Of a stretch of 64,000 nt of DNA, positions 31,706-42,062 are shown piece by piece (the first letter of the stretch is position 1; each line of letters opens with the position of its first letter). A program made the position numbers and the translations under genes. The notes under the pieces are model-generated. The model made no database searches, was not told the DNA's origin, and was given only the letters and a program-made list of their open reading frames with translations. Location: positions 40,368 to 104,367 of the forward strand of contig JALJCO010007151.1 of the NCBI GenBank assembly GCA_023101725.1, written 5' to 3'. This DNA comes from Atherinomorus stipes (taxonomy: Eukaryota > Chordata > Actinopteri > Atheriniformes > Atherinidae).

Positions 31706-32689
31706 AAAAAGAAACAAAAACCATCCTCCCAGTCCTGTTATCATATACATTAGCCTACTAAGTGGCCTGTAAAGGATGAACAAGGTGATAAAAAAAAAAG
31801 CTACAATATAATCAGCAGGCTGTTATAATGGCCAAATTATTGTTTCATAAAAACAAACATGAACCAGGTGAAAAAGGTAACCAATGCACTCTATTTATCT
31901 TTATTAAATCTGAACGTATTCAAGAACAAGTGCAGCCCCCACCATACTCATGCCATACAGGCCCAAATTACAATCTTACTCCAAACAGGCCTGATAAACT
32001 GGATAGTCTAGATCAAGGTTAATATTTTTGGATTTTTAATTATGTTGAAAATATCTGAGATTAATGCATGTGTGCCCTTTAAGACCTATGATAGTTCACT
32101 GAGTAGTTCTCTGAGTAATGAACTCCATGATTGGCTCAGTGTGTATTCTGAGCAGCCAATGGTGGTCTGCCTTGAAGCAGGTGTACCTTTAGTTTGTTTG
32201 ACAGCATGCTGGAGCAGCAGCTTCCTTCTTCCTCTTCTTTGTTCAAGCGTGAGTAAATGATACAAAGTAAGTTTTCTAGACATCCTGTCATAGGAAATGT
32301 ATATTTGGGATGTATTAGTTAAATTTCAGTATGTTAAGCTCATGATTGAGGTTTGAGTGATTCAGTGATTATTTTTACTTAAGAAAACTTTCCTAACTTT
32401 GTTAGTGGTATTATTGTCCAGTTAATTGCATTATTTCATTTTAGTAAATGATATGTGAACTGGATCATTTGTGATGAATTTATAGTCATGGGGCCTTTGC
32501 TTCAGGCGTAGCATTAATTGTGTGTGAATCTTATATGGATATTTCACTGATTTGTATTTGTTGTGTCTTTATTATAGACCACGCTTGTCTCCAATCACCT
32601 TATTAAAGCAAGTTAAAGGAAACTGAATGCTTTCTTCATCCTTAACCGGATGCCCGTGGTGGCTGTATATACTGGAACCTTATGAGTTA
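31706..32689. other. Interior of hAT element, no recognised gene
   Basis: Short frames (31828-32022, 32042-32260) match nothing known to me. The last part (tgtctccaatcaccttatta) has a 3'-end look but no clear class. Confidence 0.35.
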
Positions 32690-33865
32690 AAGAATCCTCA
32701 AAACAAATTAGTTTCAGTTTTTATTTAGTTTTGTCTTTTTTTTCCAATTCAGTTAGTTTTAGTTGGTTTTTTGAGCAGATTTGCTAGTTTTTATTAGTTT
32801 CTATTTTTGGAAAATGTTTAGTTTTAGTAAAAATTTTGATTAGTTTCAGTGTTTTAGTTTTTTGGGGTTTTCTTTTCAGTAAATTATAGGTGTTTGTCTG
32901 GTGTCACATTCAAAATCATCAGAAAGTCACTTGGAGTAAAACCAGTAGAGCAAAGTAAATAGATTAAATAGAAATAGATTTCAAATCAACCCAAAAGGCT
33001 GATGTTTTATATTAATTTACAAAAACTAAAACTAAGGATGTTTCTGCAATAATTTTAGTTTTGTAAAGACACAATACAGTTTCAGTTTGTTATCGTTTTG
33101 TTAAACACTGCCGTTTTTATTTTTATTTCAGTTAAAGGTTGAATATGGAATACGGACATTACAGCGACATCACGTGTGTCTAGGTTGTAGTTGCAACGGC
33201 AGAAAAACAACTCCAGCCGCTGGGATGCCAGGCTCACTGCCGATACGCAAGTGACCAACAGTCTGCAGCATGTCCAACAAGTAACACAGAGGAGTTTATA
33301 ACTGACAGCTAACGTTAGCCATGTTAGCAAACAAGCTAGCTTACGATCCATTTCCGTGATTTGACTCCATGGAAAACGTTTATGTGGGTCCATTTAGTGA
33401 AGTCTTCACCTAAATTTACTCCAGGTTTTGCTCTTCTCAGGTCACTCCTCCTCAGAAACAGATAACAACATCTCCAGGACTCTGAAGCAGCTGCTTCACT
33501 CGTCGTCTCCACGGTTTTCCCCTGAACCAGCCTGACTATGACCGAAATATTGTTTCCACACAGAGATCGTATTTGGCATCCTGCAATGGCGGCATGTGTT
33601 GGCTTATAGACGTAAATAAAATGCCATTATCGAACCCGTAAAAATTGATTTTATATTTATTTTTTAGGCTAAATATAATTTTTCTGGGAAATGTTGTACT
33701 TTCATTCTGTACCCCAAAATGACCCGTGGAGGTATTATTTTTTAAAAAATATAGCTTTTAATAAAAATGTTCCATATTCAACCTTTAACTGAAATGTTTT
33801 TTCAATTTTAGTTTTCATTTTTTACGTTAGTTTTAGGTAACGATAATAACCTTGGTCTCGATACC
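32690..33865. mobile_element. AT-rich repeat of the AACGATAATAACC type, split by a MITE
   Basis: The repeated TTTTAGTTxTxxTTAGTTTT texture runs from 32700 to 33131 and resumes at 33789. It ends with GGTAACGATAATAACCTTGG at about 33836-33855, a terminus common in fish MITEs. The left terminus is degraded. The TTAA MITE 33136-33784 interrupts it. Confidence 0.5.
33136..33784 (-). mobile_element. TTAA-target MITE, copy B1
   Basis: TTAA lies at 33132-33135 and 33785-33788. Termini are AGGTTGAATATGGA and TCCATATTCAACCT. It is 649 bp and the inverted sister of 56974-57650. The two share an open frame beginning at an internal ATG (here minus strand, from the ATG at 33351 or downstream; MLTWLTLAVSY in the sister numbering), with few substitutions; this probably reflects recent common origin rather than protein function. 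On the minus strand ATGGATC is followed by GTAAGC at 33351-33339. Confidence 0.85.
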
Positions 33866-34286
33866 AGCAACCTGAAAATCAGTGCTCCTGAACTATACAG
33901 CTGTCCATGAACTGGGTAACCTCTCCATCACAGCATGTGATAATAGTTAAATCATTTAAATACAACAGCTGCACACTGTGAAGTCACGTTACAATTCCAA
34001 TCATTATCTCAGAACCATATTCCATAAATGACTGAAATATGGCAATTAAAAAACAAACAAACCCTCCAGTCAAACCAGTTATTTTATTTTCTCCTGATGC
34101 AACCGTTTTATTTAGTGGACTTGCTCTAAATATTCTTTCAAGTTAATAAAACCTAAAAAATGATAGGTTCTTTTTACAACTGAGAATTACCGTTAACGTC
34201 AGTATTCAGCTCTGCTGTGATGTAGGCGACACATCGGCGTAGCAGGAGAAATATTCCAGCTGATTTCCACATTCACCTCCCTGGTA

Positions 34287-34287
<1 letters not shown>

Positions 34288-34317
<30 letters not shown>

Positions 34318-34321
34318 TTTT
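34288..34321. repeat. TTTA microsatellite
   Basis: Seven TTTA units followed by a poly-T and a CT-rich tract. Confidence 0.9.
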
Positions 34322-34418
34322 CTTTCTTCTTCTCTTTTCTCTTCTACTTGTCCTGTCCAGCATCGAAGCAAGCAGAATGGAAATCTGATTGCTTTATTCT
34401 GTTGAACAGTTTTGCTTT

Positions 34419-34456
34419 ATCAAGCGGAGCTTTATGAATATAAGGCTCCACTTGAT
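34419..34456. other. Hairpin, 15-bp imperfect stem
   Basis: ATCAAGCGGAGCTTT pairs with AAGGCTCCACTTGAT (two mismatches) around an 8-nt loop. Confidence 0.65.
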
Positions 34457-34791
34457 ATCATGTTTATTCATTTTATTTCTTTATTTAAACATTTGTCTAT
34501 TACACCATTCTATTTCATACTGCTGGGCCTGACAAGGGAGAAATGAAAGTTAACAGAGGTAATGATAGAAAGTGAAACAGAGAGAAAGAGGAGTAAGGAG
34601 AGAGGAAGAGAGAGAGGAGAGAAAACATGAATCCACTTACACAGTTCACTGGTACATCTGTACCGCGATCCCTAAACAACCAAGGTCTCTGTTGGAAAAC
34701 AAAACAAGCAATCCCCTACAGGAGGACCTGCAGGTGGCTTAAATATCCTCAGATCATACAAACACACACAAACACACGCAGAACTACGCAG

Positions 34792-34865
34792 AGAAGAGGT
34801 ACAACCTAGTCAGCGCAATGGGAAGTAGAGAAGAGGTACAACCTAGTCATCGCAATGGGAAGTAG
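34792..34865. repeat. 37-bp tandem duplication
   Basis: agaagaggtacaacctagtc followed by a-gcgcaatgggaagtag occurs twice, differing at one base (agcg versus atcg). Recent local duplication. Confidence 0.95.
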
Positions 34866-35744
34866 TGTCACAGTGTCAACATGCATAATAAAGGGTGCTC
34901 CATGGTGATACAGTCATGCAGATGCAGCCTCGTCTCCGCAAGGAGGAGGAAGCCCGCAAGGCTCACGACCCAGGCCCCCAGGTAGATTTATAACGCTGAT
35001 ATCTGTGTCTGACTCATATATATTTCCGGGTTTGGTGTGTAGGGGCCTTGACGACGATGCGCGTGCTGCCTGCGCACAGTGTGATGCACAGCCTGCTTAT
35101 AACTACTGACTTTCAAAGAGTTAGTAAACACAACAAAAATGAACAAGACTTCACCCAAATTTGATTTATAATCAGACCCAAGTAGTTCATCACTTCTTAC
35201 CCCCCACCATGGTCCACCGTGGGTCTCCCCTCATTCACCTGCCGGCGACCTCAGCCTTCGTCACCTGCGGCTGAAAGTTCCTCTACAGCCTCCAGAAAAC
35301 TTCTGTGTTATTTCAATACATTTGGCAGCATCTGTATAAAGAGCTAGCCTCTTTAATTCCCAATTTTCCCCGTGAAAACTTTCCGTGTTTTGCTCTTCCT
35401 GTAGTTCTCTCTGTATGATTGATTGATTGACAGCGGTGGCCCAAGATGGAGGGGGGCATCGTTCCCCTTAGCTGTAATTGGTCCAGCCCACAATCACTCA
35501 TGAATAATGGGCCGATCTACCAGTTTTGTACCAATAGGTATAACTTATGCCACTGACAACAAAAGCTACCTTTAAAAAACTTAATAAATTTTAAAAAGGC
35601 CCGGGCTGGCCTCAAATCACCATTGGCCCACGGGGAAAATGCCCAGTATGCCCAATGGCCAGTCCAGCCCTGCCAAGGAGATATTCTCTGAGATATTCTC
35701 TTATGTTTTTGTTTTGTTCCCTGTTGAAAAATCCAGCTAATACC

Positions 35745-36640
35745 AGCTTAAGATGGTTGGTGGTTTTAGCTGTTTATCAGACTTGTTGATGGTTTTAGCT
35801 GGTTGGTTAGATGGTTTTAGCTGGGAAAAACTGGCTGGTAGATGGTTTTAGATGGTCTTAGTAGTTTTAGCTGGTTGATGGTTTTACAGATGCGGGCATG
35901 AAAAAGTCTCTCCTTTTTCTGCACTATTACTGCACTATCACTGGCTGAACGATTTGTCCCGCAAATACGTCATCATGCATGGTGTCCAAACTTGGCGTGT
36001 GGAAATGTCCTTGTTCCGGGCATTCATTTCTGCTCTGAAATCGTTTCCCTTGGGCACACAGGCGTTTCTCTGTGCGATTGAATTAGCAGACAAGTCGCTG
36101 GTAAGTGGCTGGCAGTCGGCTAGAAGGGAAACTTTTTCATGCCCAGATCTGTAGATGGTTTTAGATGGTCTTAGCTGGTTGAACAGGTTGGATGATGGTT
36201 TCGGATGGTCTTAGCTGGTAGAATAGGGTGGTTGATGGTTTTAGTTGGTCTTAGCTGGTTCAATAGGCTGGTTGATGGTCTTAGCTTGTTCAGTAGACTG
36301 GTTGATGGTTTTTGCTGGTTCAATAGGCTGGTTGATGGTCTTAGCTGGTTCAGTAGACTGGTTGATGGTTTTAGTTGGTTCAATAGGTTGGTTGATGGTT
36401 TTAGCTGGTTCAGTAGACTGGTTGATGGTTTTAGCTGGTTCAATAGGCTGGTTGATGGTCTTAGCTGGTTCAGTAGACTGGTTGATGGTTTTAGCTGGTT
36501 CAGAAGGCTGGTTGATGGTCTTAAGCCGGATCAGTTGACTGATTGATGGTTTTAGCTGGTTCAGTAAGCTGGTTGATGTCTTTTAGCTGGTTCAATAGAC
36601 TGGATGATGGTCTATAAGCTGGTTCAACAGACTGCACTCT
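35745..36640. repeat. 30/60-bp minisatellite (GATGGTTTTAGCTGG type)
   Basis: From about 36185 the 30-bp unit ttgatggttttagctggttc-aataggctgg alternates with ttgatggtcttagctggttc-agtagactgg, making a 60-bp higher-order period through about 36540; looser copies extend from 35745 to 36640. Because 30 is a multiple of three, two plus frames and one minus frame stay open (for example 36205-36546 and 36171-36443), but the resulting repeat peptides are almost certainly not genes. A MITE interrupts the array at 35887. Confidence 0.92.
35887..36151. mobile_element. TA-flanked MITE inserted in the minisatellite
   Basis: TA lies at 35885-35886 and 36152-36153. The ends CAGATGCGGGCATGAAAAAG and the imperfect reverse complement (CTTTTTCATGCCCAGATCTG region at 36132-36151) are inverted repeats. 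It is 265 bp. Outside, the minisatellite resumes with tagatggttttagatgg, so the insertion point is clean. Tc1/mariner type is inferred from TA. Confidence 0.75.
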
Positions 36641-37344
36641 TAGAAGTATTAAAAATTAACACAAAAAATGTGTTATTAAATGTGAAACATTCTGTCTCAA
36701 TTTGAACACAAGATGTGTAAAAATGTGCAAAAAGGTTAAACACATTCACTGTGCAGGACATTTTAAACACATTCATTGTGTAGCCTCTGATGTCGGGCTA
36801 TTTCAAATTTTTATGTTTACAGTATTTTTTTATTAAATTTAGATTAATAGGCCTATCTATTCTGAAAGAATAAAAAAAATCTGCAAAAAATTTGAATTAA
36901 TTAAATATTTCATACCTGATTTTAGAATATTACCTCCTTCATGTAGCCTACTTTTATTAATTAACTTATTTGATTCTTTTTAATTTTGCAATTTCTTTTT
37001 GAGACTGATCAAATATGGAGCTGTTTGTTTTTTTCTTATTTTAGTCAGATTCCAATATTTAATTCAGGCCAACAGACTTAAACTTTCGGAATAAATTACA
37101 ATTTAACTACCACACAAAACAAAAACACATATGAAAAATATCCAGGTTATAATAAGTGCAATAAGGCAAATTAGGACGTGCAATAACTGAAATACAGATA
37201 TCCTGATATGAATACAGTGTTGTAAATTAACGCAAGACAAATAAAGCTGAATTGAAGATTACTATTCTGCTCAGCAACAAGCCGGTAGGCGACGCCCTGT
37301 AGACACTCGAAGAAGAATTTCATCGCCAGGTCCCTCGTAACATT
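36641..37344. other. AT-rich region with a decayed MITE
   Basis: GCACTCTTAGAAGTATTAAA at 36634 and repeats of aacacattcaxtgtg near 36740-36780 resemble a common fish MITE beginning CACTCTTA. The right end is not visible. No gene. Confidence 0.35.
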
Positions 37345-37869
37345 GGCTGTGTCCGAATGCCCCCCCTACTCCCTAACCCCTCATTCACTACATAGGGCTG
37401 CACTACATAGCAGACTATCTAGTGCCCTCATTCTGCCGGTAATTCGGACACGAAGCTGACTACTTTTTCCTCGCCGCAAATCACGTGATTACCAGGTGTC
37501 ACCGTGGCAACCACGGCGGCATCCACGACTCGCGAAAGGATTTAATCTTAAATCAAATCTGTAATTTTAAATGAAGGTATTTTATTTACTTATAATTGTG
37601 TTCAATCCCTTTTCTGTTGTTTTTTCTCTCCTTTTTTTCTGCCGCTCGATATGTTAAATGCCTCACGCCATTCAGCTCTTCTGACTGCAATGTGTGTTGT
37701 GGACTATATTGTCCCGTCTAGGGACCATCGAAGCTCACTAGTTTTCAAGATGCATTGTGGGTAACTTTGAGTACTTTTTTCTTTCTGGACATTCGGACAC
37801 CCCTACAAAATGGCGTGATCCCTATATAGGGCCATATGTAGGAAGTAGTGTGGACATTCGAACACAGCC
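37345..37869. mobile_element. Inverted-repeat MITE, GGCTGTGTCCGAAT type
   Basis: GGCTGTGTCCGAATG at 37345-37359 mirrors CATTCGAACACAGCC at 37855-37869 (one mismatch). Inner motifs cactacatag and tccgaat are frequent in this widespread fish repeat. 525 bp, no coding sequence. Related sequence (gtagtgtccgaaatctcccc) lies at 38015-38034. No clear target duplication, so class is unassigned. Confidence 0.7.
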
Positions 37870-39796
37870 TCGGTGTTTCTTTGTAGCAGGAAAGGTGTCT
37901 ATTGTTCATAACTGTTAGCTACCGCTACTGCACGTCTTTAAAAAAAACAAAAAAAAACCTTTATTGAAGTTTCGCCACTGCCCGTCGCAGCGCATCTACC
38001 GACGTCACCCCATGTAGTGTCCGAAATCTCCCCTCCCAGTTTTTGCTACATAGTGAAAACATAATAAAGTGGACTACGACATGGACACACTGGTGGAAAT
38101 GGGGTAACATGCTAACAGCTAAGATTGCAGACCAGGATGTAACACAGTATATAATCTTATCTTATAATTTTCCTCATAGATAAGTTTTAATCTTTATCCC
38201 AACATAATAATCCATGTAGTCAATATCTGTGTGTGTATAGCAACATGTTTTAGCTACATTCATATGCATCCAGTCATATCATCATTATGCCAGCAGCATA
38301 ATGTATTCACATTTCCTGTCACTTCCTTGTCATTTCCCAGGCAGCACTCTAGAGACTGCAGGAACGTCTGTAGCAGGTTCTACTTTGAAAAGCTTCCTGC
38401 CTCCATGTTTGGAGCGCTCCCATAACAGTACAGCACCTCCTTTCTCTCCCTGCAGCAGCACTGGGCAGACGGAAATCGGTAGCCTACATTTTTTGTTTGT
38501 CTTGACAGCAGCTTTCAGAAAGCACTCGGATAAGAAGAGTGTAACTTATCCTTGTTGCTCTATCGATGGAACAACTGAAAATGTGTAATGCTGCTTATTA
38601 TCTAAAAGAAACTTTGATCAAACTTGGGCATTGTTTAGTCACTAAGGCCGGTCCTAATCATACCCTCTTAATTGGTGCATTTCTGTGTTTGTGGGTCCAC
38701 ACCATTTACTGCCTGGGCAACCGATTGATGAGCAAGTTGGGTGGGGTTTTCACTCTACATAAAATGGGCGATCAGCTGTATGACCCACTCAGATCCAACA
38801 GCTTGTTTGGTGGGAACGCCACTTTAACCACAAACCAATCAGAGTGGGTTTGCAACTTAGAAAATGTTCCAACCTGATAAATAATGTTGATGTGCGGCCT
38901 TTATGTAAGCTAAGTATAAACTGAATTATGATTCTTTTCAGCTGCTTTAAGCAGCAGCATAGCGTCCCAGTCCAGCTCCTTTAACCTGCATTGTTCTCCA
39001 TCAGACACTGTCGCACTTAGCCCTTAGCACTTGAGAAAACTCCTCCTCCGCTGCTCATCATCACTTCTCCCAGGTCATAACGTGGTTGACAGAAAAGGAG
39101 CCGACCCAGCGTTTTGCTGCCACTAGGGGAAGTATCATACTATAAATACGTATGTGGAACAGCTTAAGCTGCAGCTGTTCTTGTGTTGGAGCTGTTGTTA
39201 GTGCTTTAACTTAGTTCTGCCATGGAAAACACAAACTCCTCAGTGGGCAAATTCATTTTTGTGATGTAATGAAACAATGTTTTTGTCTGCTTCTCCCCGC
39301 TTCAGCTACCCTTCAGTCAGTCAGAATTTGACCAACACAGTGTCTCATCTCTGAGGGCAGTGGGTTGTTAGGTTTTTGGAGAACGGCATGTCTGTCTGTT
39401 TACACTGGAAAAATAATTAGTTCTCCAGGACCTAAAAGCAATGGAGAATGGAGGATTATCAAAATTCCAAAAGGCCCTTTACGTATGACGTCCATTACGG
39501 TGATGAAATATGTATCTTAGTCCTGACTTATCCATTTAAAAGTCTATTTATGTCGTTTTCATTTCCAAGCAAAACCATGTCCAGTAACATAAAACCTGAA
39601 AGCAATCAGGAAAGGGCAGTTTTGTTGTAACATGTTGTGCATACATGGTAACGTGTAAAATGATGGTGATATTAAAAGACTGTATTTTAGCTCAACTATG
39701 ATTAATTTCTAGTTCTTGTTAAATGAGAAGACTAAATAATGACATTTTATGAAATTTCCATAGCTCTTAGTTATATGTGGATGTGGATAAACAACA
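37870..39796. other. No recognised gene
   Basis: Open frames at 38231-38588 and 38566-38877 have no recognisable domain or splice context. A run aaaaaaacaaaaaaaaacc lies near 37942. Nothing else stands out. Confidence 0.4.
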
Positions 39797-39804
39797 GATA
39801 TGAC

Positions 39805-41324
39805 CAGTGCTTAATTTGTAAAGTGGGAGGTCCCGGAACGCAGAGGGGGGTCGGTCCCGGCAACTCAAAAGGTGGGGTTAAGGTGATGGACCACACATAT
39901 GTTATAGCCCTACACTAAAAAATAAATACATAAAATAAGGCCAATTTACCCTCTCTAAGTAAGTAAGCATAAACCAAACATCACTGTGCCCATAACAGGA
40001 CAATATTTATTTTAATTTCAGAACACTGACAAAAAAGCATGACCACATCAGTGTTTTTGTCGGACTGGGTGCTAAATAGGCTATAGAAAAATAAAATAAA
40101 AGGAAAACCAAGCAGACACTCCAACATTGCTTTCTTAAACAATAATAGCGCAACAAGTATGATTCAGACTATTAAATCAACAAAGAATCAACTTGGTGAC
40201 ACAAAACAATCCGTTGTTGATAATGTAACAACAACAACGAAAAAAGTCCACTATGGCCATCACTTTGGCAACTTGCGGGACGTGCAATTTAAAATCATGT
40301 AGACATGCTGAAATTAAGCCCCGTCACATAGTCTACTGAGCAACAGACTGAATAAACTCACGCGTAGATAATTTACAGAATATCATATGGTGCGTGCATC
40401 CTAATCAATGGCAACACAAAAACAGAATAATTGCGATGTCGGAGTCGGACTATTAGCCTAAATAATCTCAAAATCAACTTGATGACACAATCACTCAGCG
40501 CTGACAACGTAAAAAAAAAAAGTAAACTTAGAGTATTCTTAGGCAACTTGTGGGGCATCCGATTTTAAATCATGTAGTACACATGCTGAAATTAAGCCCA
40601 ATCGCATAGCTTATTGATCAACAGGCTGGAAAATAAGCTCACACGTAATTATAATAGAAAATCACATAACAAGCGCGTGCATATAATCAATGACAACACA
40701 AACAAAGCAGATAAATATTGTAATATCTTCCTACCGTCAACTTAGTCTATTTATCCAAAACGGTCCATACAGCATCCATGGACCCGGCCTCTTTTTCTCC
40801 CACTTCTTTCTTTGCTCCTGGTGTCCTGCGCTGTTCTGTGTCCTTTTGCAATCATCATCACCTTTTGTCATCCCATCTTCATTTTCTTGATCCCCGAGCA
40901 GGTCATCATTCCCGCTAGCAGTTGCAACATCATTAGCATCAACAACGTTGCTGGTGCTGCTGTGTCCACCGGTGTCTCGGTCTCCGCACTATTGATCCGC
41001 CGATACAATTTTGGCAAAAGCTAACTGCAATTTCAAAATCATTGCGCGCTGGTGTAACCTATGATCTTCTCCCCTCCCCTCCATTTCCGTAACCTAAAAT
41101 TCACCTGAATGCATCTAAATAATTGAAACACGAGATTTTTTGTGTGAACTCAAAGGGGAATATATGGTGAGAAAACAGATAACACTTTTAAACATAAAAC
41201 AGATATTTAATTATAATCCTTTTTCACAGTGAAAGGGGTGGCGGGTCCATTAAAATAGGTTCCGGATCATATATCAGAGGTGCCGGAACGTGTTCCGGCA
41301 TGATCCGGCTCAAATTAAGCCCTG
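39805..41324. mobile_element. hAT element with perfect 8-bp target duplication
   Basis: GATATGAC occurs at 39797-39804 and again at 41325-41332, directly outside termini CAGTGCTTAATTTG and CAAATTAAGCCCTG. This is a clean hAT signature, so the 1520-bp element is relatively young. The interior includes an imperfect tandem repeat of about 280 bp (about 40150-40420 and 40440-40700) whose units each contain GAAATTAAGCCC, echoing the right terminus. No transposase frame was found. Confidence 0.92.
40150..40700. repeat. About 280-bp tandem repeat inside hAT
   Basis: Matched landmarks are aatcaacttggtgacac (40186) with aatcaacttgatgacac (40472), catgctgaaattaagcccc (40304) with catgctgaaattaagccca (40582), and aataaactcac with aataagctcac. 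Two diverged units. Confidence 0.75.
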
Positions 41325-41332
41325 GATATGAC

Positions 41333-42010
41333 TCTTTAAGATGAAGGGCTTGCCGGTGTGTGAACATGATGCCAAACAGCAGTGATCTTAGAGAAAAAGT
41401 AGGAAACCCACCACCTAGGAAAAAAAAAATCATAGGGACAAATCCAAACAATCTGAAGTCCATCTTTTTACAGTCAAAAAGATTATTTACTTTTTTTTCT
41501 GCTTACTTTTAGACGCTGGAGAGAGCTCAGAGAAGAGACAGGATGCAAGACAAATTAGCTAGGGGGGGGCCAAATGCAATAACCCCAAATTTGATTTGAG
41601 CCACTTTAAGGAGGTCCTCTGAAGGACAACACACAATGAACCATGCAATTTAATGACAGTTTATAATCTAAAATATTATTATATTTTTTTAATTATCTGG
41701 GACCATGATGTCCTTTCACAGCACTGCAAAATTGAAAAACAGTCTTTTTCTTTTTTTAAACTCTTGAATGAATGAAAGCTGAATGAATGAATGTATTAAA
41801 AGAGAAAAGATGCATGCAAAAATAACCCCCCACTCAGTATTTTCTGAAAAAAAACAGAGGGAGAATATGGCCAAGCAGTACAGGTTTCTTCAAAAGTTTT
41901 CTAAGGTAAAGTTTTGTGTAAAAGTCTCAAGTCATCCCTCATTCCTTTATTCTTTATTGAGAAGTAAACAGTAAAGACACATACTGATCATCCAAGGAAT
42001 GGATGTTCCA
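41333..42010. other. No recognised gene
   Basis: A minus-strand frame starting at 41463 begins with a hydrophobic MDFRLFGFVPMIFFFLG stretch like a signal peptide, but its downstream part runs into the hAT element and no splice context is convincing. TGAA repeats lie near 41768-41792. Confidence 0.4.
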
Positions 42011-42062
42011 GCAAGTTCACACCAAAGTTATAAGGGTAACTTGTAACTTTGGTGTAACTGCG
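42011..42062. other. Short palindrome
   Basis: CACACCAAAGTTATAAG and CTTGTAACTTTGGTGTAA form an imperfect stem with a short loop. Possibly a minimal MITE; no flanking duplication checked out. Confidence 0.6.

Larger units (their letters stand above)
31411..35672. mobile_element. Large hAT-type element with internal insertions
   Basis: Termini CAGAGCTGGACTGG and CCAGTCCAGCCCTG match the MITE at 26977-27313. The 8-bp flanks are CCGAGGAG (31403-31410) and CCAAGGAG (35673-35680), seven of eight identical. The 4.26-kb span holds a LINE tail (near 31680), an AT-rich repeat (32690-33860) with a TTAA MITE inside, and microsatellites. I recognise no hAT transposase. The sequence between is either other insertions or highly decayed coding DNA. 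Confidence 0.65.
33866..35740. other. No recognised gene; microsatellite and small repeats
   Basis: Includes TTTA repeats at 34288-34321 running into a T/C-rich tract, a hairpin at 34419-34456 and a 37-bp tandem duplication at 34792-34865. Purine-rich agagag repeats lie at 34575-34620. The remainder is the right part of the hAT-type element. Confidence 0.45.

Noticed and set aside
36171..36546. Overlapping long open frames encoding repetitive peptides
   Set aside because: They are produced by a 30-bp minisatellite whose unit is divisible by three; openness in several frames on both strands is expected without selection.
41224..41463. Signal-peptide-like frame starting MDFRLFGFVPMIFFFLG
   Set aside because: The hydrophobic run comes partly from a poly-A tract on the plus strand, the donor after it (GTGGTG) is poor, and the rest of the frame runs into a hAT element.
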